NCBI GenBank assembly: GCA_020726505.1 | Contig: JAHLEZ010000022.1 | Location: forward strand, 248,001-312,000 | Reading direction: 5' to 3' | Origin: Leptodontidium sp. MPI-SDFR-AT-0119 | Lineage: Eukaryota; Ascomycota; Leotiomycetes; Helotiales; Leptodontidiaceae | Length of the DNA: 64,000 nt | Shown: positions 9,191-21,666 of the stretch, piece by piece | Numbering within the stretch: the first letter of the stretch is position 1 | How the letters are laid out: each line of letters begins with the position of its first letter | Program-made: the position numbers and the translations under genes | The notes under the pieces: model-generated | The model's input: only the letters and a program-made list of their open reading frames with translations | Database searches by the model: none | What the model was told of the DNA's origin: nothing

Positions 9191-9905
9191 ATCTGCGTGG
9201 CTAGCTGTTAGAAAGTAAGGGCCTTAGGCACCGACTTTCGATCCCACTTTCGAAGGGGTCATACATCCGTCTACTGACGAACTAATATCGGCCTTACCGA
9301 TACTTTCGCTAGAATCATACGATTCCTCGGGGTTGCCGTACAATTCTTCGGAGCGACCGAAGTCTAGGCTTCTCAGTCCTAAGCCTAGGCCTGTGTGGCT
9401 TCCTGCACTACACCACCCCCCTAAGGTCTTCCCTGAGCCTTCAGCGAGCATCCCTGAGTCCTAAGCGAGGCTTGTATTACAGGAGCTAATATTATACTAA
9501 AATACCTTGAAGAGAGATCATATGATATTGTATTATATAGGCTTCACTAAACCCCACCAGTGCACCGAATACCCGTTCGAGGAGCCCTTGAACGCCACCC
9601 CCACTACCTTCCGTCTGGCGAAGCCCCAGTACGTTTCCCACGCACAACAGCCTCGGCTAAAACTTAATAGGGCTACATAGGCGGAACGGAGATCGTCAAT
9701 GGGCTTGTGACACATCCATCCAGGCATTAAAGAGGGGCAACCCTACCTAGCTCCGGCTAAATGAGTGCGGCTGAAGCACTTATAACACTCGCTTGCTCTT
9801 TTTCTGGTAAGGTAACGTATTATTTCCTCACAGAACCCAAAGTTCTCAATCTACCTTGCAATTCAACTACTCAACTTCGAGCATTGGCCCTTCCCGTCCT
9901 AAGAA
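9191..9905. other. Intergenic region upstream of the first HET gene
   Basis: No credible frame or repeat was seen. The last 100 bp contain CT-rich stretches typical of fungal promoters. Confidence 0.4.
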
Positions 9906-11852
9906 ATGCTTCACTGCGATCGATGTGATATCCTGTATAGAGGCCACAATGAATCTTTTGAGAGTGACCCTCTAGATATTCCATCTCTCAAAGCCGGCGT
10001 TGAGTCAGGCTGCAGTACTTGTACGCGAATATTGCAGATACTTCCGAGATTATACGGGAGTGAAGAAAACTGGAAGGCCCAGTACTGTGTCATACCCCAG
10101 AGACGCAGTGGCGGCTATCTGCGCTATCTCATCGGTCAACAAGACATTGAAGACACTAGTGTTTCCCCCATCGACGATACACACGAAATTCTTGTTGTAT
10201 CAACGTCTAGGGTCGAAGTCGATCTTACTATTCAAAAACGGGCATCGATTTCTCTCCTAGAATCGACTCGAGTGGCGGAGAAGTGGTTAAGATGTTGCTT
10301 AAAAGAGCACGGGGAGTGTCGGGCTTATAATTATACGACACACCCTCCGACAAGATTGCTAGAATTGGGAGACTTGGATATGCGTCTCGTTATTCCAGCG
10401 GAACAGGATAACTTTTGTCATCGTTATATTGCGCTCAGCTACTGCTGGGGCAAGAATCCAAATTTTTTACGACTCGAAGACTCAAATCTAGATGAACTAA
10501 GAAGAGGTATCGCCTACGATCGCCTCCCCACTGCATTTAATGAGGCTATCGATCTTATTAAGAGTCTTTCTATTAGCTATGTTTGGATTGATTGTCTCTG
10601 CATCATTCAAGGAAACCCCGAGGACTGGGTCTACGAATCGGCGAGGATGAAAGATGTATACTCCAATTGTCTGATGAACATTTCTCTCTCGCAGGCTGCA
10701 AATCCGCACGAAAGTTGCCTGGAAGGTACCACTCCTCGCGCAGGTTTTCCGTTTTTACTCAAGGTCGACGGCAAGGCAAATAGCCAAACCGACGGAGAAT
10801 CATCCTCAGATGAGAGCCCCGATGTTGTCTTCCGTGGCGACTACTTCTCTAAGGCGCTCAACAATCTACCACTTGGTAGCCGCGGATGGGCCTTCCAAGA
10901 GCGGCTTCTTGCGCCACGAGTACTGAGTTTTGGCAAGGGTGAGATGTTTTGGGACTGCAGACAGCTTAAGAACGCAAGCGAGACTTTTCCTAATGGATTT
11001 GGAACACTGAGCACTTTGTTGGGCACTCGTGGGTCTTCTATCAAGAATTTTCCAAGTACGACTCAACGGTTTAACATCAAAAAGGCGTGGGGAGAGATTT
11101 TGGAAAACTACACTTCCCGCGAGCTTACCTATCCGGAAAAAGACAAGCTTGTGGCAATATCTGCTGTCGCAGCGCGAATGGGGGAATTGTTGTTTGACGA
11201 TACGTACATCGCTGGCCATTTTGGGTCAATGGGAGCGCGTAGTCTCAATTGGCAGGTCAAGCATCCACAAGGGCCGGAGCGTGATAAGCGATCGCGTAGA
11301 ATCCGCTGGCAAGATGCAGATGGAAGGGAGGTGAGGAGCAGATTTCCAAGTTGGAGCTGGGCGTCGATGGATGGGCCGTTATACGGGCTTGCTGATATCG
11401 TGGATGAGGATGCGGACGAAGGGGTGTTTTTCAAGGCCCAGGCTTTTGGATGGAACGTAACTCCCATAGGCTTGGGGAATCCAACGGGCGATGTTAATTT
11501 TGCGAGCTTTATTTTAAAGGGCCCTTGTCTGGAGATGGAGGTTGTTGGCCAACGGGTCGTGGGGCCAGAGGTGTGGAGCAGCTTGGAGAAACCACCGCCG
11601 ATCACTTGCACTTGGGATGATCCAGATGACGAGCCCAAGGAGGTCAAAAGGTTTTTACTCTTTGTATTAGTTGATGACCAAACTGAAGTTACTATAGACG
11701 GCTTAGTATTGGAGCATGTTACTGCCGAAGAAGATGCTTTTTACAGAAGAACCGAAGCAGAAGATACTGCATATAGAAGAATGGGGCATTTTCGGTGCGA
11801 TGGCTATTTTCTTGAATTGAAAGCAAGCGAAAAGTATATTACTTTAGTATGA
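9906..11852 (+). CDS. HET-domain protein (heterokaryon incompatibility type), 648 aa
   Basis: Single-exon intact gene. The N-terminal 170 residues hold paired CxxC motifs (LHCDRCDI, GCSTCTRIL) as in many HET proteins of this class. The HET domain (PF06985 type) starts at about residue 173 with RYIALSYCWG, continues LPTAFNEAIDLIKSLSISYVWIDCLCIIQ and DVYSNCLMNISL, and is followed by the usual GWAFQERLLAPRVLSFGKGEMFWDC block near residues 325-350. A Trp-rich SRFPSWSWASMDG motif sits near residue 480. HET domains trigger regulated cell death in fungal non-self recognition; the partner is not evident. No signal peptide or membrane segment, so it is probably cytosolic. The C-terminal 30 residues are acidic with a short internal repeat (TAEEDAFYRRTEAEDTAYRR). 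It lies just beyond the truncated helicase pseudogene and is free of RIP-type stops. Confidence 0.9.
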   Translation: MLHCDRCDILYRGHNESFESDPLDIPSLKAGVESGCSTCTRILQILPRLYGSEENWKAQYCVIPQRRSGGYLRYLIGQQDIEDTSVSPIDDTHEILVVSTSRVEVDLTIQKRASISLLESTRVAEKWLRCCLKEHGECRAYNYTTHPPTRLLELGDLDMRLVIPAEQDNFCHRYIALSYCWGKNPNFLRLEDSNLDELRRGIAYDRLPTAFNEAIDLIKSLSISYVWIDCLCIIQGNPEDWVYESARMKDVYSNCLMNISLSQAANPHESCLEGTTPRAGFPFLLKVDGKANSQTDGESSSDESPDVVFRGDYFSKALNNLPLGSRGWAFQERLLAPRVLSFGKGEMFWDCRQLKNASETFPNGFGTLSTLLGTRGSSIKNFPSTTQRFNIKKAWGEILENYTSRELTYPEKDKLVAISAVAARMGELLFDDTYIAGHFGSMGARSLNWQVKHPQGPERDKRSRRIRWQDADGREVRSRFPSWSWASMDGPLYGLADIVDEDADEGVFFKAQAFGWNVTPIGLGNPTGDVNFASFILKGPCLEMEVVGQRVVGPEVWSSLEKPPPITCTWDDPDDEPKEVKRFLLFVLVDDQTEVTIDGLVLEHVTAEEDAFYRRTEAEDTAYRRMGHFRCDGYFLELKASEKYITLV

Positions 11853-13146
11853 ATGAAGTCGTTTTTACGTGACATCTTATTTAATCAAGAGGGAGTAAGC
11901 TTTGAATGGCTACTAAGAACATGGAGCCATAAACTAGGGAGGTCGAAAGAAACGCAGGTGCAGAGAGTACACGGATATGATCAATGATAAAACGCTGCGA
12001 ACGTCTATGATAAAGAGCCTCGATATGCTCGGCCAAGGTCTACGGAGCAGCCAACGTACGACAGAGGCTATTCTCGGACTAATAGAGACCCGACATCGCA
12101 CACTAATTTTCGAATTGTTTATAAAAGAACAACTTGAGACGCTGCCGGTCGCTTAGACGCGCATGATTTTTGAGCTTGGTTTTCGGGACATAGAGATGCA
12201 GGTACGAACCACTGGTTACTGGTTTGGTTGGGAATATGTGGGCGCAACAGCTGCGTGTGATTGGTTTGAAGCAAAGCATCGAGGAGACCTATAGAGGCAG
12301 GCAAACCACGGCTCTTTAGCGCACTTGCCAAGTGAACTCGCCATAGCTCGGTAGATTTAGGAAAGGAAGATCTTTTGGAAAGGGCTAAGTACATGAAGGT
12401 AGATGCGTACGGGGAGCGGAAACGGTGCCGGTATGAGGCCTTTAGGTGGCAGTGTAGGCTGCGTAGCTTCCACAATGTCCTTTTTTGTTTTGGCTATAAT
12501 TATTTGTCGATTTGGCTGTTATTCGTCACCTGCAGAAGCTCGGTGGTTGTCCTTCTCTCGGCAGCTTCCTTCCAACTACCTAACAATATGCCAGCTGGAA
12601 TCAGAAGCTTAGGGTTAGGAGTTCAATTCAGTCTATGTACTTAAACGCCCATGACTAGGCTACAATATATTGAAGGTCACCGTGGCAGTATTCCAGCCGA
12701 TACCCCGGCTAACAAAGACAATTAGGGGCGCCTCATACCTACCGAAGCTTCCATCGATACTTTCTAGAGTTCTCTAGGACTTGTCTTTGTCTAATACGAA
12801 GTGCGTTATTGTTAGCCCGTAGTCGTCCAAGTCCAGCTCTAGCGGTAAATGCGAGTGTCTCCTGCGTATAGTCCCAGATTCTAGATACTACCTGTGTCGG
12901 TAGTGTTACAAACCAACGTAGCAGCCTGAGGCTCGGGCGCCTGGCGGGCGCCACAGAGAACTCTACGACACATGACAAGGTCATGAGGGGTCACGTGACA
13001 CAATGGATCATGGATCCAAGGATCCCACACAGCGGAGGTTTTATATAAACTACGTATTTTCTTACTTAGATAGAACTTTGTGCTTAACTCAAATAAAGTA
13101 TCTTAACCTATACTATCAGAAAAAGCTTCCTTGGGCCTGGGGTTAG
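11853..13146. other. Intergenic / degenerate, no gene assigned
   Basis: Only short overlapping frames of poor quality. TTAGGGTTAGG at about 12609 is less than two telomere-type units. Around 12907-13034 there is a possible minus-strand LTR fragment (TGTGGGATCCTTGG... to ...GTTTGTAACA, with a CACGTG palindrome), but no target duplication or partner was found. A TATA-like TTTATATAAA lies near 13041. Sequence becomes AT-rich from about 13140, where the interrupted OrsD-type relic begins. Confidence 0.4.
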
Positions 13147-13681
13147 GGTCGGATTCTATTAATAAAAGTAAAGAAATTACTTCGTAAAATCGAATTATTT
13201 AATACTTTATTAAATAACTAATTATTATTTTTTACTTTATTAGGATGAAAATCCCTAAAGTATAAATACAGAGTTGAATTATCACGGTTTTCTACCTTAG
13301 AAAACTCTTTTAAAGTAATCGTAGAATATTCTTCGCTTGAAATATTTAATAATAAATTATTAATTAAGAAATCATATGTTTTATTAATTAAATCTTTAAA
13401 TATTAAACGTAAATCACTAACTGAAATAGTAACGTTTTTATAACTAATAGTTTCTTTAACTAAAGAATGTATTATTACGTTACTATTACTAGAAAGTGTT
13501 TTATTTATAGCAAAACAAAAAGATTTATTTAATAATAATTTGCTTAAAGCAGTATTAAAATCATTTTTAAATAAATTTTCCATTGAAGCTTTTAAAATAT
13601 CAAATAGGCTAGTCTCTTCGCGCGCTAATAACCAAAAAGCATTATCTAAAACCATTAATTGCGCGTAATAAATAAACTTTG
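13147..13681 (-). pseudogene. OrsD-type gene relic, 3' segment of the split minus-strand copy
   Basis: On the minus strand the frame reads FIYYAQLMVLDNAFWLLARE and, later, SYKNVTISVSDLRLIFKDL and NKTYDFLINNLLLNI. These line up with YSAVIKLARLMVVQEAY, YPKIRFSMSQFRGMIYRL and AREELFKKLMIV of the copy at 5111-9013, placing this segment just before the recombinase-like boxes. It is extremely AT-rich with Lys/Asn/Ile-biased codons. Homology ends at about 13147-13218, so the recombinase and helicase parts are missing. It joins the next segment (20262-21666) in frame when the gypsy element 13682-20261 and one CTTTG duplication are removed. Confidence 0.65.
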
Positions 13682-13981
13682 TGTTACGACCTACGATGCG
13701 CCTCGTATTCTAACCGACACGGGCTCGTAGCATCGCTGGCTATGCGACGGCGCTAAGCCTAATAGGGAAGACTAGGTGGCGAGCATGCGACATGTGGATG
13801 AATGGGCCTTGATTACGCTAGGCCCTATTAGGAGGGTCCTTTATATATATATACTCGAACCCTCCCTTATAGAAAGCTCTCCTTTCCTCCTTGTCTTTTC
13901 TTCTCGATTCTAAGCGTAGCCTTAGGTCTAAATATAAAGCTTAAGTTAACTCGCCGTATTAACCTCTAACTAGCCGTAATA
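13682..13981 (+). repeat. 5' LTR of the 6.58-kb gypsy element
   Basis: 300 bp, TGTTACGACCTACGATGCGC to GCCGTAATA. Aligned with the 3' LTR by eye I count about 24 differences, all transitions, and no indel. Confidence 0.92.
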
Positions 13982-15490
13982 TAAGAAAAGACTAATACCC
14001 CTTCGCTATAAAGTGTTATATTTTACTTAGTCTTACGCCCTACTGACTTGCCCTCGTAATAAGTCAATAACGAGCCTTAACACCTTAGCTTATTCGACAA
14101 ATAAGTACCTCTTTGCCTTAGTAATAGACTATCCTAGAGAAAGCTAGATATTCTCTCGCGATTAACTTGCCTTGCCGTAACTTGACGCGCGCCCCGTTTC
14201 GAACGTATATTTAATTAATATATTAATTAACAACCTCAAACACCTCTCTACTTTACTTTACTACTACTACCGACTTCTCCCCCTCGTCGGCGAAGCTCCA
14301 GAGAAAGGAGCGCCCCTGTACGGCTAAGCTTTACTAACACCCCTATTCCTTTAGTCGAGACTCTCTTAGAGGAGTAAAAGAGTTTTAACAGATTCGACTT
14401 AGACTTAGAGGATAAACCCCAGCGCTTCTTCGACGCATTACTAGAGCCTACCGATATAGAAGGCCTTACCCCCGCTTAATAAGCTAGGGTGGATCAGCTA
14501 ATCAAGGACTTTATTAGCTCTACTATCGCCGCTACTGTTATATAAGCCCTCACTTAATATACTATCGATAACCCTCGCCAAGGGACTAGCACTCCCTCTC
14601 CTTTTGACTGATCCGTATATACTCTTACGGCGGACCTCTAGCCTACCGCCGACTATTACTTCCTTAAGCTAAACCCTACTATCCCTACTATTAAGCCTAA
14701 TAAGGTCAAGTACCCCCGTACTCCTTTTAGCGATTATAAGAGCGAAATTAAATACGACGCTTAAAAGATAAATATAAAGCTCTTTATTTAAAAGTACTTA
14801 AGTAATTTCCTTACCAGCGAATCGTAAGTTTATGTCTACTTTAAGTATACGAAGGGAGAGGCTAAGACTATTATTCTTTAACGAATAGACCCTAACTTTA
14901 CTAGAGACTTTAACGGAGCCGCCGACGTCTTAAAGGCCTTAGATTAACGTTTCTTTGACTACAACCGAGTACAAGTAGCTAAGCTTAAGTATAACTAATT
15001 ATAAATAAGTAATATAACTTATAACGAATTCCGTACGAAGTTTACGACGTACGCGGCTACTAGAAAAGTCTTACTTAACCGCTGGTTCGACGACGTATGC
15101 GAGAAAGTCTCGGATAAGCTTAAGTACGATATCTGAACTAAGAAGTATGAATTTGCCGGAGATTATATAGCTCTTAATAAGTTCTTAGTCGTCTTAGATC
15201 GCGAGCTGCGGAATATTACTATTAGACAAGCTAATGGACGTGTTACTACTACCGCCCGCGAAGCCCCTCGAGTCTCTTTTAATAACACTAGTACTAGCGA
15301 CTCGCGCGGTATCTTAAAGAAAGACAACTTACGCTCGACCTCCCCTACCCCCGCTTCTTACGCGTGGAGACCACCGACTCTAAGACAGTCGTCGGATGTC
15401 CGCTAGCGTACGCCCTCTCTTTCGCTTGTCTTGCGCCGACTTAAGTCTCTCGTACTTCCTCTTATACTTAGGGACGTCTCTTCTGACACT

Positions 15491-18400
15491 TGTCTCTACT
15501 GTAATAAGACCGGCTATTGGGCTAGTGACTGCCCTAAGCGCCGTAGAGACTAGGCTCTTAATAAGTCGATTTCCTAGTTAGTCGTCGGCGAGGATTTAGA
15601 GACTAACGAGCTATTAAAAAACTCTTAGGCCGTGGCAAAGACTTATACCTTAGTATAGGCTATAACTTATAGAAGGACTTAGTATTTGATTTCCGTACTC
15701 TTATTAGAGGACGACAATTCTTAATTAGTATTAAACTAAGAAGGAATGGATTCTTTACTAAAACACTTGTATATATTAATGGCGGAGTTAATATTTTTAG
15801 TGTAATTAAAACTTCTCTCGTATACCGACTCGTCAGGCAATTTGATATCTCTTTTGTATCCCTCCCTTAGCTAATCGTCCTAACTAGTTATAATAGTAAA
15901 AAAGGAAAGCTAATTGATACAGCCGTCTTACTTTGACGATCGATCGCCGGCGAATCAACTTCCCCTTTCTAGTGACTGACTTAAGAAACACTGACGTCTT
16001 AATTAGTCGGAAGTTCCTAGAGTATTACGACTTAAAGTAGTCGTACACTAAGAACCGCAATCGACTAGAGTGGCCATTAGATATGCTAGTCTAGCCGTAC
16101 TTTAACTAGCGAGTCTTCGTTAACATCAACCGTTCTGACAAGTTAATCGTCAAGGCTCACTAGCTCGATGTAAAACGAAGGGATGCCCTTATAAACGTGG
16201 ATGACTACTATCGGAGGTAAGCTAGGATTGTGGCACTTGACGACTCCTTTAAGTTAAAGGTCTCTATACGACTTACCGCTAGCGTCTCGCCGACTCGACC
16301 CTCGAGCTTTACTAGAGAGGTCAAGGAGCGCCTGCGTATTATAAAGGATTAATTAAACCCTCAGACATCCCGTGATCTGGGATTACTACCTTAAGACAAG
16401 AGAACCCGTGGAGCTTCCTTAGCGAATCACTAGTTAAAGGCGCTTACTATAAAAATTTGCCTTATATCGGCAGCGGTAATATTTACAACGTACCTCTGAC
16501 CTAAGAAATCTAAAAGAAATAAGGTAGAAACCTTCGTGACATCAGTGCTTGAGATTAACTAAGAACTGACTCGTCGCTGGCGAGAGGCCTTAGACTAATT
16601 AAGTGTCGAGCTTGTATTAATAAACGGAGACTTAACTCCAAAAGAGGCCTTAAAGGCTAAGTACGCGTAAGATAACGAGTTAGTAAGTAGGAAGCTCCCG
16701 GTAGAATATTAAGAGTATACTCCTCTCTTTTCCTAGCAAGCCTCCGACGAGTTACTAGCGCACCGCCAAGGCGTAGACTATTAGATCGAGCTTACTAGGG
16801 AAAACGACTTGTCCTTTGAACTTCTCCGGCGTATGACTAAAGAACAACTGTCGAAGACTAAGCGGTATATTATTAATAACTTATATAAAGGTTTTATTAA
16901 GCCCTTTGGCGTATTATATATAGCCCTTATTCTCTTTACTAAGAAAGCCGACGGTAGTCTCCGGCTATGCGTCGACTACTAGAAGCTAAATGCCTTATTG
17001 AAGAAGGACTTATACTTAATTCTACTAATTAATAAGATAATAACACGTATCTATAAGGCAAAAGTCTTCACAAAGCTCGATATTTAGCAAGCCTTTTATT
17101 GTATTTATATGTCCCCCGAGAGCGAAGACTATACGACCTTTCGTACTTAGTACGGCACGTATAAGTATAAGGTCCTTCCCTTTAGCCTTACGAATAGTCT
17201 AGCGACTTTTTAGCGTTTTATTAATAATATCTTTATAAAATACCTTGACGATTTCTGCGCGGTATATATAAACGATATCCTTATATATTCGTCTACTCCT
17301 AAGGAACACGAGGTCTACGTTAAGAAGGTTATAGTAATATTATAGGCACACGGACTTTAGGCTAATATTAAGAAGTCTGAGTTTAGCGTATAAAAGACTA
17401 AGTTCTTGGGATTTATTATTAGAGTCGATGGCGTGGAAGTAAACTCGGAAAAGATTAGTGTGATTAAGGACTAGCAATACGCCGACAATTTACAGGATAT
17501 ATAAAGTTACCTTAACTTTTATAACTTCTATTGCCGGTTTATTAAGGACTATAGTTGTATCGCACGACTTCTCACGATACTTATTAGAAAAGACGTTTCC
17601 TTTAAATTTAATAGCGCTTATAAGGACGCTTGAGAAACTCTCCGGGAAGCCCTCTAATCTGCGCCGGTTCTTCGCTATTACGACCCTACTAAATAGACAC
17701 GGCTAGAGACTGACTCTTCTGACGGAGTCGTCGCTAGGATTTTATTTTAACTTTAAGAGGACGACACCTTTCACTCTATAGGATACTTCTCGAAGACTAT
17801 AATAGACCCCGAGCTTAACTACTTGATCTACGATAAAGAGATACTGGCGATTTTCTAGTTATTTAAGTAATATCGCCTAGAGCTCTTAGGTGCCTAGAAA
17901 AATGTCTTTGTTTATACTGACTACTGAGCCTTAGAGTATTTTATGACTACTAAGGACCTCACGGCTAAGTAGGCTTAATAGGCTGAGTTCTTTGCGGACT
18001 TTTACTTCACGATTATATACTATACTAAGACGATTAATACGTTAGCTAACACCTTGTCTCGACGGGATTAAGACTTCACAATTACGGAGGCACGCAAGCG
18101 GGCTATCCGTAGTTAATAGCTGATTCTTACTAACAAGATTAACTCACGAGTCGCTAGCGACCTTTAGCTCTCCGCCGTCGATCCTATAGACGCCTATATC
18201 GAAGTCGTAGAGACGATACCCTTAGTACCTGTAGACGCTATAACCTTAAGTCGCGATACTGAGACACGTGACGAGCTAGAGCCAGAGCCAGAGTCGAATA
18301 CGGAAGTACTAATCAACCTAGAGACGCTTACTGCGGAGGAGCTAGACTTTAACTCTATAGTAGTATATAATATCGCAGAATATAACGTTATTAACTAAGT

Positions 18401-19945
18401 GTTCTTAGTTAATAAGACTTCGCCTTCGCTAGAGCCTCTCTAATAAAAAGCTAGGGAGTAGTTATTAGATTACGAGCTAGTAAGCGATAAGTTGCTTTTT
18501 TAAGGCCGCCTAGAAGTGCCTTTAAAACCGCCGGAGCTTCGTATAATACTTATTCGCTATATATATTCTTAACTTTTAGTAATATATACGGGGATCGGAA
18601 AGATAAAGGCATTACTAAGTCGTAAATATCACTAGAACAGCCTCCCTACGGACATAGCTCGATACGTAGTAAATTATAGTTGCTCTCGACAAAAGGCCTG
18701 TAGAGATAAGACCCCTAGCTTCTTATACCCCCTGCTAATCCCTGCTTGGCCGTATTAATACTTTACGATAGACTTTACGAAGTTATTACTAGACAAGTAC
18801 GGCTACAACTTCGCTATAGTTATTATTAACCGCTTATTTAAGAAATTAGTCTTAATACTTTATAACGATACGATTATAATTAAAGGTATAGTTATTCTCT
18901 TCCTCGTCTATTAGACTTGACACTTTAACATGCCGGACTCTATTGTCTCAGACCGAGGACCTTAGTTCGTCTCCTCCTTTTAGAAAGAATACTATCGTAT
19001 CCTTGGGACTAAGGTAAAGCTAACGACGGCGTATAACCCGAACGTCGACGGCTAAACGAAAGTGACGAACCGATATATTAAGTAGCGGCTCTGTTCCTTT
19101 TACTACTACTATTAAGATAATTAGAGCGACCTCTTATTAATTATAAACATCGCTTAATTAACGTTACTACACAAGTCCTTAGGCCGCCTGTCCCCTTTTT
19201 AGTTACTTAACGGCGTTAAACTAAGGACTTCCTAGGACTTAATTAACCTAGAGCCGCCGGCTATAATAATAAAGAAACTTAACCGCGAGGAAGCTTTATA
19301 AGTAGCCTTGCGAATAAAGGAAGTTATAGAAGTCGCCTAGTCGTCCTTAAAGGACTAGTAAGAGAAAATAAAACGACTAGTGAACCGTGGGCGACGCGCC
19401 GTCGATTAAGACGTTAGCGACTTAGTATTAGTCGACACTCGGAACTAGAACGTCGACTAACTCTTAAAGAAGCTGTCTAATAAGTGGTATAGCCTAGTTA
19501 AGGTAATCGCTAAGGAAGGAGAGAGCTAGAGAGTTGAGTTACTAGAGGACTAGTTAATTTACCCTATCTTTTACTCGTACTCGCTCCGTAAGTACGTCGA
19601 CAACCCCCTGCCGGGATAAGCTAGAGTTACGCCGGCACTTATTTAGTTACTACTTAAACAGGATAAGTAGGAAATTAAAGGCATTCTTGGCTCTAAGGTC
19701 ATATAGAATAAGTTATTTTACCGTATTAAGTGGCTAGGCGCTAACGAAGACTTAGAGTAATACTTATACTCGGATGTTATAATAGCTCCGTATATAATTA
19801 AACGGTTTTACTTAGAGTATCCTAACGCTAAGGGCCCGTCGAGAGCTCTCCTAAAGTGGCTAAAGGCTTATAACGCTAGTATCGACGACTATAATAACTT
19901 AAAAGACGATACGGTTATGGCTATAACTACGCGGACGTAGTTTTT
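15491..19945 (+). pseudogene. Gag-pol remnants of the 6.58-kb gypsy element
   Basis: Read through stops, frames give: a zinc knuckle CLYCNKTGYWASDC (15491-15532) whose His is now Tyr; RT with LDI*QAFYCIYMSPESEDY and VLPFSLTNSLATF, and YIND (17265-17276) in place of the catalytic YxDD; RNase H with VFVYTDY*ALEYFMTTKDL (about 17908-17960); integrase with FTIDFTKLLLDKYGYNFAIV, PDSIVSDRGP*FVS (about 18936-18975) and AYNPNVDG*TKVTNRYIK, where the expected catalytic Glu is Lys; and a chromodomain-like segment (IKWLGANEDLE*YLYSD, about 19720). Each altered residue is explained by C:G to T:A transitions, so the element is dead. A protease is expected between the knuckle and RT (YINGGVNIFSVIKTSLVYRL near 15780 may be its remnant). 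Confidence 0.88.
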
Positions 19946-19961
19946 TAGGAGGGGGGGGTAA

Positions 19962-20261
19962 TATTACGACCTACGATGCGCCTCGTATTTTAACTGACAC
20001 GGGCTCGTAATATCGCTGGCTATATGACGGCGCTAAGCCTAATAGGGAAGACTAGGTGGCGAGTATGCGACATGTGGATGAATGGGCCCCGACTACGCTA
20101 GGCCCTATTAGGAGGGTCCTTTATGTATATATACTCGAACCCTCCCTTATAAAGAGCTCTCCTTTCCTCCTTGTCTTTTCTTCTCGATTCTGAGCGTAGC
20201 CTTAGGTCTAAATACAAAGCTTGAGTCAACTCGCTGTATCAACCTCTGGCCAGCCGTAACA
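19962..20261 (+). repeat. 3' LTR of the 6.58-kb gypsy element
   Basis: 300 bp, ending in CAGCCGTAACA, followed directly by the CTTTG target duplication. A G-run (AGGAGGGGGGGG, about 19948-19958) immediately upstream is the expected polypurine tract. Confidence 0.92.
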
Positions 20262-21666
20262 CTTTGAATAATAACTAAATAAATCAAGCGTATTACGAAA
20301 GGTTAAATTAAAACGCATACTTTTAATTACAAAAAACGAGTTAATACAACTATTAAATATATTTATATCTTGCTTTTAACTAAAAAGCGTATAAATAATA
20401 TCTGTAATTATATTTTGTAAAAATACAATATCTTGATTACGTTGTAAATTAGCTTCTTTAATTTTATTAATTAAAGTAAGCCGAGAATTATTTACTACTT
20501 GAATACTATTAGGCTCTCCAAATAACCAAGTAGATTCTTTTGAATTACTAGATTCATTAGAACTTATATTATTAGCGTCTAAATTAATAGACACGTTATT
20601 AATAATACTAGTTTTTTTATTATATTCGCTATCCGAAGAATTACTTGAGTTATCTTGATTAATAATACGATTATTATTAATTTTATTTAAACGATAGTTT
20701 GAAGACTTCTTTATATTATTTAAATTATTAATAATATTATTATTAATTAAAGAAGTACTAAAATCAAGTAGCTTTTCGGTTTCAATTTTAAATAATCGGT
20801 TTAAAAGAAATAAAGGCTTAGAAGTCTTATATAACCCTTATTGAAAACAACGTAAATAAAAAGTAAAGAAATTACTAAAAAATGTAAAATAATTAACACG
20901 CGATTTAGTATTCACTAAGACTTTAAAGCCTTTATTAGTTATTTTTCCAGGTTCAAAACTACTTAGAATATTTAAGTGGATTTTATTTAACCAAGTAGCC
21001 TTGTCTAAAGTTAAATATAATAATTCTTGTAAATTACTAATTATATATTTAATTACTTCTTCAGAATTATTAAGAGGCCTACAAAGATTAACTAAATCTT
21101 TAGGATTATAATTTTAAACGAATTCTGGATAGCGAGTTTTAGCTTGAAAATTAGATAAATTATTATTAAGATTAATTTTAAACGAATTAAAATCCGAATA
21201 AAATACAGTCTCTTTATTAGTTTGTTTTAATAAGAAAGCTTCTTTCGCTAATTTAATCTCGTCTGATTCTTTAACTAAATTATCAGACGGATTATTAGAA
21301 TTATTATTACTTATAATAATCTCTTTATCTTTTGATTTAATTTCAAAATAAAATCGATTATTTTCAAGCGCTTAGCCGCAAATTAAAGAGTAATAAGAAT
21401 TAATTTGATTATTATCAAAAGAACCTTTATAATCTTCTTTAATATGTCGTTCGATTTGTTTTTTACTAGCTTTAATAATAAAACAAGTATTAATTTAATA
21501 ACGGAATAAAGAATTATTAATTTTTAATTCAGGAAAAGCAAATAAAGTAAATTCTTTTATAAATTCAGTAATTAATCGCAAACTACGATCTGTTTTACTT
21601 TTTTTTAAAGAATTATAAATAATTAAAGCTTCTTTAATTAATTTATTCTTTTGTTTCTTTGGAAAA
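20262..21666 (-). pseudogene. OrsD-type gene relic, middle segment of the split minus-strand copy
   Basis: Minus-strand reading begins PKKQKNKLIKEALIIYNSLK, then FAFPELKINNSLFRY*INTC and FIIKASKKQIERHIKEDY. This matches the second zinc finger region of OrsD-type proteins if Cys (TGT to TAT) and His (CAT to TAT) were lost to RIP. SLICG*ALENNRFYFEI corresponds to VHCQHFFVRGPGAQYFEV of the better copy. Further stops are TAA/TAG at probable Gln/Trp codons. The end (FRNTLDLFSYYSK) continues in frame into FIYYAQLMV of the 13147-13681 segment once the gypsy element is removed. Confidence 0.65.

Larger units (their letters stand above)
13682..20261 (+). mobile_element. Complete but RIP-inactivated Ty3/gypsy LTR retrotransposon (chromovirus-like), 6,580 bp
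   Basis: It has two 300-bp LTRs (TG...CA ends, RIP-altered at some ends) and a 5-bp target duplication CTTTG at 13677-13681 and 20262-20266. Internal order is gag zinc knuckle, RT, RNase H, integrase, chromodomain-like tail, i.e. gypsy order. Stops throughout are at codons one or two C-to-T/G-to-A changes from Trp, Gln or Arg. The insertion splits the older OrsD-type relic. A solo LTR and an LTR fragment of this family lie at 52393-52693 and 51771-51949. Confidence 0.92.

Noticed and set aside
12119..12475. 118-codon minus-strand frame
   Set aside because: No domain, poor composition and no clear start context; overlapping frames on the other strand are equally open.
12609..12619. TTAGGGTTAGG, possible interstitial telomere repeat; also a lone TTAGGG near 13143
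   Set aside because: Fewer than two units; expected by chance and not enough to claim a telomeric scar.
12907..13034. Possible minus-strand LTR (TGTGGGATCC...TTTGTAACA) with a CACGTG palindrome
   Set aside because: No matching target duplication and no second copy in the window; left as a note only.
15396..15581. Open frame overlapping the gypsy zinc knuckle
   Set aside because: It is out of frame with the knuckle and the rest of gag; shadow frame.
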